Assembly: GCA_025966435.1 (NCBI GenBank)
Contig: JAICRQ010000060.1
Location: forward strand, 1-11,800
Origin: Anaerolineales bacterium
GTDB taxonomy: Bacteria > Chloroflexota > Anaerolineae > Anaerolineales > Villigracilaceae
Length of the DNA stretch: 11,800 nt
Direction: 5' to 3'
This document shows, one piece after another, positions 7,174 to 11,800 of this stretch. Position 1 is the stretch's first letter. Every line of letters starts with the position of its first letter. The notes under the pieces are model-generated. The model ran no database searches. It had not been told where the DNA came from and was given only the letters and a program-made list of their open reading frames with translations. The translations under genes were made by a program, and so were the position numbers.

Positions 7174-7676
7174 TGAAATACATATCCCTCTTCGTAACGA
7201 TTCTCCTGGTAAGTTGTGCTGCACAGCCGGTTGCTCCCACACCAACACAACCCGAGCTGACCACTTTACCTTCCACGGTCAGTGAGGCATATCAGGTACT
7301 GATCGATTTTCTGACCCTGCTTCACACCGAAAATTATGCGGACGCCGTTCCTCTCTATGGGGGAGATTATGAACAATTACAGGTGTTCAATCCTGAGATC
7401 GATCCGAACGACCGGGTAGCTCTCTGGAGCTGGGTTTGTGACAATCAGTTGCTGCAATGCCTGGAGGTCCGTTCCGGGACGTTCCAGGAAATTGTCGGCG
7501 ACTCCTACATCTTTCAAGTAGAATTCAACAACCCCGACGGCAGCCTGTTCGTTCTGGGACCCTGCTGCGGAGCAAATGAAACCGAAATGCCGCCCGTTTC
7601 ACAGTTTGAATTCACAGTCACTCGAAATGCGGATGGTAGATTTGTGGTGATGAATACACCTCCGTATGTGCCTTAA
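7173..7676 (+). CDS. Putative lipoprotein of unknown function
   Basis: 167 residues from the ATG at 7173. A very short signal peptide (MKYISLFVTILLVSC) ends in the lipobox LVSC with lipidation at C15. A Pro/Thr-rich tether follows (about 16-34, with APTPTQP), then a globular domain with a helical start (SEAYQVLIDFLTLLHTENYADAVPLYGG), so it should be anchored on the outer face of the membrane. The mature domain has four cysteines, C89, C96 and the adjacent pair C131-C132 (GPCCGA), that could form two disulfides. The start codon shares its A with the stop of the SDR gene, so translation is probably coupled. No family was recognised. The N-terminal helical segment resembles the early part of small NTF2-like domains ('...FLTLLHTENYADAVPLYGG'), a weak impression only. 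Confidence 0.8.
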   Translation: MKYISLFVTILLVSCAAQPVAPTPTQPELTTLPSTVSEAYQVLIDFLTLLHTENYADAVPLYGGDYEQLQVFNPEIDPNDRVALWSWVCDNQLLQCLEVRSGTFQEIVGDSYIFQVEFNNPDGSLFVLGPCCGANETEMPPVSQFEFTVTRNADGRFVVMNTPPYVP

Positions 7677-7688
7677 TTTGGAGAAAAT

Positions 7689-7714
7689 TAGCGCGACACC
7701 ATGGTGTCGCGCTA
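7689..7714. repeat. Perfect 26-bp palindrome
   Basis: The 13 bases from 7689 (TAGCGCGACACCA) are followed directly by their exact reverse complement, centred at 7701/7702 on CCATGG. As RNA it would form a GC-rich hairpin in either direction. The sequence ACAAGTTT follows (7714-7721); it is not a T-run, so intrinsic termination is doubtful. It lies between the lipoprotein stop and the next candidate start at 7741, and may be a dispersed palindromic element. Confidence 0.85.
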
Positions 7715-7740
7715 CAAGTTTCGGCATTTCACTTATTGAC

Positions 7741-7986
7741 ATGATCAACCCCTCCAACAAGTTTTATATCATACTGTTCTTTGTTCTATTCATCATTTCG
7801 ACAATTATCCTGCTGATCTCCAGCACGGCTCCGGCGTGGGGTGGCTATCTGGATGTTGGGATGTGGGTCTACCGAGATGCATTTGACTTCAGCATCCTTC
7901 TGCCGGGAGTGGCCTCGCGAACCTATTTCTCTCTTAGCATTCTGCCTCATGCCACTACATCTCTGCAAATTGGAACACATCCATGA
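7741..7986 (+). CDS. Hypothetical small single-pass membrane protein overlapping murJ
   Basis: An 81-residue frame. Residues 8-27 (FYIILFFVLFIISTIILLIS) form one strong transmembrane segment preceded by a short polar N-terminus. The rest (WGGYLDVGMWVYRDAFDF...) is aromatic-rich and not recognised. Its TGA overlaps the murJ ATG by four bases (ATGA at 7983-7986), the usual sign of a coupled gene pair, and murJ has no good ribosome binding site of its own. Against it, there is no Shine-Dalgarno before the ATG at 7741, and the C-terminal third (LPHATTSLQIGTHP) looks low-grade, so it could be the remnant of a longer gene. The frame stays open upstream as far as 7666, across the palindrome. Confidence 0.5.
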   Translation: MINPSNKFYIILFFVLFIISTIILLISSTAPAWGGYLDVGMWVYRDAFDFSILLPGVASRTYFSLSILPHATTSLQIGTHP

Positions 7987-9488
7987 ATAAATTGTCGTTT
8001 CTGGCGCGTACCTCATTGATGATTGCGTTTTTTTTCTTCATCGATAAGATCCTCGCCTTCGTACGCGTGGGCATTATCTCGCGTCAGTTTGCCGGGGAAG
8101 TTGCAATGCTCGATACATTCAATGCCGCAAACAACCTGCCGGATGTGTTGTTCGCCCTGATCTCCGGCGGCGCGCTGGCACTGGCTTTCATTCCCTTAAT
8201 GAGCGAGTATCTCACGACGAAGGGCCGCGCAGCGGCATGGGATTTATTCTCACGCGTGGCCAATCTTGCATTCGTCATTACGGGCTCGATTGCCATCCTT
8301 GTGGCTATCTTTGCGGAGCCGATCGTGAATGCGGAGCTCGGGATTGCGCCTGGCTTCGACGCCGAGCAGCGGCAGCTGCTTGCAGATCTGATGCGGATTA
8401 ATCTCATCGGGCTGGTCATATTTTCGATCAGCGGTCTCATGATGGCAAGCCTGCAGGCAAACCAGCATTTCCTCCTCCCGGCACTGGCCCCGACGATGTA
8501 CAACGTCGGGCAGATCTTCGGCGCGATCTTTCTCGTGCCGCGCTTTGGAATTCAGGGCCTGGTCTACGGTGTGATTTTGGGAGCGGCGCTGCACTTGCTG
8601 GTTCAACTGCCTGCGTTGTTCCGTTACGAATTCAAGTGGACGCCCGCTCTCGACTTGCGTCACAGCGGACTGATCGAAGCCCTGAAATTGTTGGCGCCGC
8701 GCCTGTTAACCATGTTCGGGATTCAGTTGATTGTGATTGCCCGCGACAACATTGCCTCCCGGCTAGACCAGGTGGGCGCGGTAACGTCGCTTGCCTATGG
8801 GTGGATGATCATGCAGGTGCCCGAAACGTTACTGGGAACAGCCATTGCCACAGCAATGCTCCCCACGCTCGCCGAATTCGCCGCCCGTGAGAACTGGCGC
8901 GAATTCCATCTGGCAGTTGAGAAAGCCCTGCGCATTTTGATTGCGCTGACAATTCCCGTCGCGGCGGTGATGGCAGCAGGAATCAACCCGCTCGTGCGCG
9001 CCGCGTTTGGCTTCGACGCGGAAACGTCCACGCTCGTTACCTGGACCACTCGCGCTTATCTGCTCACCCTGACCGGCTACTCTATCCAGGAGATCGCGGC
9101 TCGTTCATTTTACGCCCGCAAGGAACCGATGTTCCCGTTATACGCGGTCATTCTCAGACTGACATTGTTTGTCGGGATCGGAATTCTGGGCATCACCTAT
9201 TTCAGGGAAATCGGCGCGCCGGTCATTGCCCTGGCGGAGATCGCTCTGCTGATCGAATCGATCGTGCTTTTTTACTGGCTCAGCAAACGGACGCATGAAC
9301 CGCTTCGCGTTTGGAGCGCTGTGCTGAAGGGTCTGGCAGCAGCGCTCGTTGGAGGCGTGACCGCCTATCTTCTGGCAGTCTATGTGCCCGGGTCTGCTGT
9401 GTTGACTGCCCTGCTGGGAATGATTGTCGGTGGACTGGTCGTACTTCCGTTCATCTGGTCTGAAGTCAAACTACTTTTCAAACTTTAA
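7983..9488 (+). CDS. murJ: Lipid II flippase MurJ (MviN family)
   Basis: A 501-residue polytopic inner-membrane protein of the MOP exporter superfamily. It moves undecaprenyl-diphosphate-linked peptidoglycan precursor to the outer face of the membrane. Family signatures are the N-terminal helix SFLARTSLMIAFFFFIDKI, FVRVGIISRQFA with R28 and R34 (equivalent to E. coli R18/R24), D44 (LDTFNAANNLPD), GGALALAFIP (62-71), and NVGQIFGA (174-181) in the middle of the protein. Length and repeated hydrophobic stretches fit 14 helices. Two arginines reported as important in E. coli (R52, R270) have no obvious counterpart: I read F or A and M at the aligned positions (NLPDVLFALISGG; AYGWMIMQVPETLLGTA). 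Start ATG at 7983 overlaps the preceding small gene. Last gene of the plus-strand block before an internal promoter. Confidence 0.94.
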   Translation: MNKLSFLARTSLMIAFFFFIDKILAFVRVGIISRQFAGEVAMLDTFNAANNLPDVLFALISGGALALAFIPLMSEYLTTKGRAAAWDLFSRVANLAFVITGSIAILVAIFAEPIVNAELGIAPGFDAEQRQLLADLMRINLIGLVIFSISGLMMASLQANQHFLLPALAPTMYNVGQIFGAIFLVPRFGIQGLVYGVILGAALHLLVQLPALFRYEFKWTPALDLRHSGLIEALKLLAPRLLTMFGIQLIVIARDNIASRLDQVGAVTSLAYGWMIMQVPETLLGTAIATAMLPTLAEFAARENWREFHLAVEKALRILIALTIPVAAVMAAGINPLVRAAFGFDAETSTLVTWTTRAYLLTLTGYSIQEIAARSFYARKEPMFPLYAVILRLTLFVGIGILGITYFREIGAPVIALAEIALLIESIVLFYWLSKRTHEPLRVWSAVLKGLAAALVGGVTAYLLAVYVPGSAVLTALLGMIVGGLVVLPFIWSEVKLLFKL

Positions 9489-9530
9489 CGCAAGCTTAAT
9501 CCACCTCTCAAGGCAAATATTTCATTAGGA

Positions 9531-9536
9531 TATAAT
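9531..9536 (+). promoter_or_regulatory. -10 box (TATAAT) of the TPR gene, predicting a leaderless mRNA
   Basis: A perfect TATAAT ends six bases before the ATG at 9543, so the expected transcription start is the A of the start codon. No Shine-Dalgarno fits between them. The -35 region (about 9508-9513, TCAAGG) matches poorly, so the call rests on the -10 and its placement. Confidence 0.5.
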
Positions 9537-9542
9537 CGAACC

Positions 9543-10532
9543 ATGTCTGAAAACCTTGGAAGCACAGAACCAAACGTCGCTATACGCAAACCCTGGCGCG
9601 GACGCGCCTTCCTCTTCAACGCTCTGGGATTGATCATTATCCTTGTACTTGCCATCCTGGCAGGTTATGCCTCGGGGATCTCGATCCGAAAAAGTAATCA
9701 ATCCTCCACGATTTCACAGCAGCTCGGCGATCAATTCAAGTACGCGCTCGTCGATATCGAGTTCCAGCGTTACGAGAACGCCAAACAACGCCTGGACTTC
9801 ATCCTTGCGCACGACTCCAGCTTCCCTGGCGCGCAGGAAAAATTGACAGAGGTACTGGTCTTGATGAATCAGCCTACCCCTACGATTACCCCTTCGCTGA
9901 CTCCTACTCCTGATTTCACGGGCGCAGAGCAAGCCTTTGCACAGGCACAAGCCCAAATCGCCGCGGGAGATTGGCCCGGCGCCCTGGGCACGCTGGACCA
10001 GATTCGCAAGCTGGACCCCGCCTACAAGACAGGTCAGGTAGACGGGATGTATTATTTTGCGCTGCGAAATTATGGCTACCAGTTAATTACTCAGCAAGGC
10101 AATCTGGAGGGTGGAATTTATCACTTCACGCTGGCAGAGCGATTCGGCACCCTAGACCGTGATGCGAACGGCTTGCGTGAAGGTGCCCGCTATTATTTGA
10201 TCGGCGCCTCATTCTGGGAACTGGACTGGCAGCAGGCGTTATTCTATTTCGACCAAGTCTATCGCGGCTGGTCCGGCCTGTGGGACGGCACCATGACCGC
10301 CACCGAACGTTTCCATCAGGCCTCCATGCGGTATGCCGACCAGCTCGTTGAGCAGGAACAATATTGCGATGCGATCACGCACTACGACAACGCACAGGCA
10401 ACCGGCGCGCTGGATGCACAGGCACAGGAAGGGTATGAGCGGGCGTTCGCAGAATGCTTCCCTGCAACCCCGACCATTACGCCGACCCTGCAAATCACGA
10501 TCACACCGACGGGACCCACGTCCTATCCCTAA
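9543..10532 (+). CDS. Membrane-anchored TPR-like protein with Thr/Pro-rich linkers
   Basis: 329 residues. A basic cytoplasmic N-terminus (RKPWRGR, 15-21) precedes one transmembrane helix (about 26-45), so by the positive-inside rule the bulk is extracytoplasmic. Then come a helical segment (55-110; QRYENAKQRLDFILAHDSSFPGAQEKL is TPR-like), a Thr/Pro linker (111-123, PTPTITPSLTPTP), and a second helical array (126-305) with further TPR-like units (AAGDWPGALGTLDQIRKLDP; ELDWQQALFYFDQVY; QYCDAITHYDNAQATG). The C-terminus repeats the Thr/Pro pattern (ATPTITPTL...). Two cysteines, C275 and C305, lie in the last repeats and could pair. It is probably a scaffold or assembly factor at the envelope, but no partner is evident. 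It opens a two-gene group with the CopD-like gene. Confidence 0.85.
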   Translation: MSENLGSTEPNVAIRKPWRGRAFLFNALGLIIILVLAILAGYASGISIRKSNQSSTISQQLGDQFKYALVDIEFQRYENAKQRLDFILAHDSSFPGAQEKLTEVLVLMNQPTPTITPSLTPTPDFTGAEQAFAQAQAQIAAGDWPGALGTLDQIRKLDPAYKTGQVDGMYYFALRNYGYQLITQQGNLEGGIYHFTLAERFGTLDRDANGLREGARYYLIGASFWELDWQQALFYFDQVYRGWSGLWDGTMTATERFHQASMRYADQLVEQEQYCDAITHYDNAQATGALDAQAQEGYERAFAECFPATPTITPTLQITITPTGPTSYP

Positions 10533-10572
10533 TGTAATCGAATGTTAAGCTGAAAGTTCAGTAGCTCTCATA

Positions 10573-11085
10573 ATGCTCACCACTCCCCCATCCTGGGCGC
10601 TGGCGCTTACCTATTGGCTGCACATGCTGGCAACCGTCACGTGGATTGGAAGCCTGGCTGGTATTTCTTTTCTCGTCCTGCCCGCCATGCAGCGCTCGCT
10701 CAACTCGGAGACGCAGCTCGTCTTCCTCGAAGCGATGCAAAAGCGCCTGGAGCCGATCGCATGGTTTAGCATGAGTTTGCTGGTTCTCACGGGATTGTTC
10801 CAGATGAGTGTCAACGAGCACTATGATGGTTTTCTCTCGGTCAGCACGCAATGGTCACTGGCAATACTCGCCAAGCACCTTCTGGGAATCGTCATGGTCG
10901 TCGTGAGCGCTATCCAGACCTGGGAGGTGATTCCCGCCATCCAGCGTGCCATCGTCAGATCCAAGAAGAGCGACAATACGGATGAGTTGAATGCCTTACG
11001 ACGCCGCGAGATTCTTCTGCTTCGAATCAACTTTGGATTGTCTGTGCTGATCCTGCTGGCAACGTCCTTCGCCCGCGCGGCATAA
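10573..11085 (+). CDS. CopD-like integral membrane protein
   Basis: 170 residues with four predicted transmembrane helices (about 9-36, 60-78, 92-117 and 147-167). The first helix carries YWLHMLATVTWIG (H17, W24, G26), the H-L-A-x-x-x-W-x-G pattern of the CopD/DUF4149 group of four-helix membrane proteins. A second histidine, H102 (AKHLLG), lies at the start of helix 3, the usual arrangement for the proposed heme or copper ligands. A charged cytoplasmic loop (128-146, KKSDNTDELNALRRRE) precedes the last helix. Family members are linked to copper handling or to heme-containing membrane complexes, but no copper gene is adjacent, so the substrate is open. ATG at 10573 is the first start after an in-frame stop; no clear ribosome binding site. 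It ends nine bases before a strong terminator. Confidence 0.75.
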   Translation: MLTTPPSWALALTYWLHMLATVTWIGSLAGISFLVLPAMQRSLNSETQLVFLEAMQKRLEPIAWFSMSLLVLTGLFQMSVNEHYDGFLSVSTQWSLAILAKHLLGIVMVVVSAIQTWEVIPAIQRAIVRSKKSDNTDELNALRRREILLLRINFGLSVLILLATSFARAA

Positions 11086-11094
11086 TTACGCTGG

Positions 11095-11143
11095 ATTAAA
11101 CGAAAACAGCCCGTTCTGAGTGAACGGGCTGTTTTCGTTTAAT
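11095..11143. terminator. Bidirectional intrinsic terminator, 22-bp perfect arms
   Basis: Arms 11095-11116 and 11122-11143 are exact reverse complements around a 5-base loop (TGAGT). A GC core (CAGCCCGTTC) is flanked by A-rich sequence on the left and TTTTCGTTT on the right, so both directions produce a hairpin followed by a U-rich tract. It sits in the 66-base gap between the converging CopD-like gene and rimO, so it would terminate both. Confidence 0.92.
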
Positions 11144-11151
11144 GGGTGTTT

Positions 11152-11800
11152 CTACACCATTTGCAGCGGGATCGATTGCTTCTCCGGCACGCCTGTCAAA
11201 TCATACGCCATGGCGCCTGTAATCTTCACCGGGATGATCTCGCCAATTCGTGCCTCCCCTTCGATAAAGACCATACCGTCAATTTCGGGCGCGTCCCGGT
11301 ACGAACGGCCGATCGCAATCCCTTTGTCGCGCCCTTCCACCAGGACATCGAGTGTCTTGCCCACATAAGACTGATTGACCTGAAGCGAGATACCCTGCTG
11401 CAATTCCATCAATCGCTCGTAGCGCGACTGCTTTACCTCGGCAGGGATGGGGTCACCAAGCGGCTCGCTGGTCGTTCCCGGCTCGAACGAAAATTGGAAC
11501 GTCCCAACGCGGTCAAAGCGGATCTCCTGTACGAAATCCACCAGTGCCTGGTATTCCTCTTCCGTTTCGCCTGGATACCCTACAATGAACGTGGTGCGGA
11601 TAGAGAGGTTGGGGATCGCGGTGCGCATCTTGCCAAGTGTGCGGTGCACCCAATCGATGTTAGATGGGCGGCGCATACGATATAACGTTTTGGGATGCGC
11701 ATGCTGCAGCGGCATGTCGAGATAAGGCAGCACTTGTTTCCGCGTCGCCATCACTTCGATCAGGCGGTCAGTAACGTAACCCGGATACGCATACATCACC
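11152..11800 (-). CDS. rimO: Ribosomal protein S12 methylthiotransferase RimO, C-terminal part (N-terminus beyond window)
   Basis: Radical SAM methylthiotransferase of the MiaB/RimO family, which adds a methylthio group to a conserved aspartate of ribosomal protein S12. The window holds the last 215 or so residues: the end of the radical SAM barrel (YLDMPLQHAHPKTLYRMRRP at 26-45 of the fragment, TFIVGYPGETEEE at 70-82, FDRVGTFQFSFEPGT at 95-109), then a TRAM domain (about 145-215). GRSYRDAPEIDG (164-175) separates RimO from the tRNA enzyme MiaB. The N-terminal cluster domain and the CxxxCxxC motif lie outside, so their integrity cannot be judged. An apparent start at the right edge (GTG, 11799) is an internal valine codon. 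It converges with the CopD-like gene across the terminator. Confidence 0.94.
   Translation of the reverse strand, partial: VMYAYPGYVTDRLIEVMATRKQVLPYLDMPLQHAHPKTLYRMRRPSNIDWVHRTLGKMRTAIPNLSIRTTFIVGYPGETEEEYQALVDFVQEIRFDRVGTFQFSFEPGTTSEPLGDPIPAEVKQSRYERLMELQQGISLQVNQSYVGKTLDVLVEGRDKGIAIGRSYRDAPEIDGMVFIEGEARIGEIIPVKITGAMAYDLTGVPEKQSIPLQMV

Noticed and set aside
7689..7714. Reading the palindrome as an intrinsic terminator
   Set aside because: Only a three-T stretch follows, several bases away from the stem on the plus strand; the minus side has AATTTTC, which is weak and faces the wrong genes.
1..11800. CRISPR array, tRNA/rRNA, insertion sequence, toxin-antitoxin or defence system
   Set aside because: No regularly spaced repeats with unique spacers, no cloverleaf-type sequence, no transposase or nuclease motifs were found; the genes are mainly housekeeping and envelope functions.

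Overview
The window reads as a chromosomal segment of a Chloroflexota (Anaerolineae-like) bacterium. The reasons are inferential: a moderately GC-rich sequence; a MurJ-type flippase, FolC, Lon and RimO with bacterial signatures; a membrane-anchored TPR protein with Thr/Pro linkers of the 'PTPT' kind common in that phylum; and intergenic DNA rich in short tandem and palindromic repeats. No phylogenetic marker was aligned, so the assignment is tentative. Coding is dense, with no gene-free stretch above 300 bases. No tRNA, rRNA, CRISPR array, transposase, phage gene or integration site was seen.

Layout. Positions 1-5952 are a minus-strand block, transcribed folC > lon > SDR oxidoreductase > M24 peptidase (Xaa-Pro type, C-terminus cut by the window edge). 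A 22-bp-arm perfect hairpin sits directly against the ribosome binding site of the peptidase gene. A bulged inverted repeat lies in the leader of lon. A short divergent control region (5953-6042) holds a plausible folC promoter and two kinds of short tandem repeat.

Positions 6043-9488 are a plus-strand block with tight or overlapping junctions: a DUF503 (YlxP-like) protein, an SDR protein with an altered catalytic site, a small lipoprotein, an unrecognised single-pass membrane protein, and the lipid II flippase murJ. A plus-strand pair follows at 9543-11085: a TPR membrane protein behind a perfect TATAAT box that predicts a leaderless mRNA, and a four-helix CopD-like membrane protein. A strong bidirectional terminator (11095-11143) separates it from rimO, which converges on the minus strand and runs off the right edge.

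Functionally this is mostly housekeeping: protein turnover (Lon, M24 peptidase), folate metabolism (FolC), cell-wall precursor export (MurJ) and ribosomal protein S12 modification (RimO). Two SDR oxidoreductases and several envelope proteins of unknown role accompany them. I do not see a defence system, biosynthetic cluster or obviously undescribed multi-gene machine. The most unusual material is intergenic: hairpins placed against translation signals, octamer repeats flanking the DUF503 gene, and promoters with no room for a leader. The SDR with a rewritten active site and the unrecognised small gene overlapping murJ are also worth a look.
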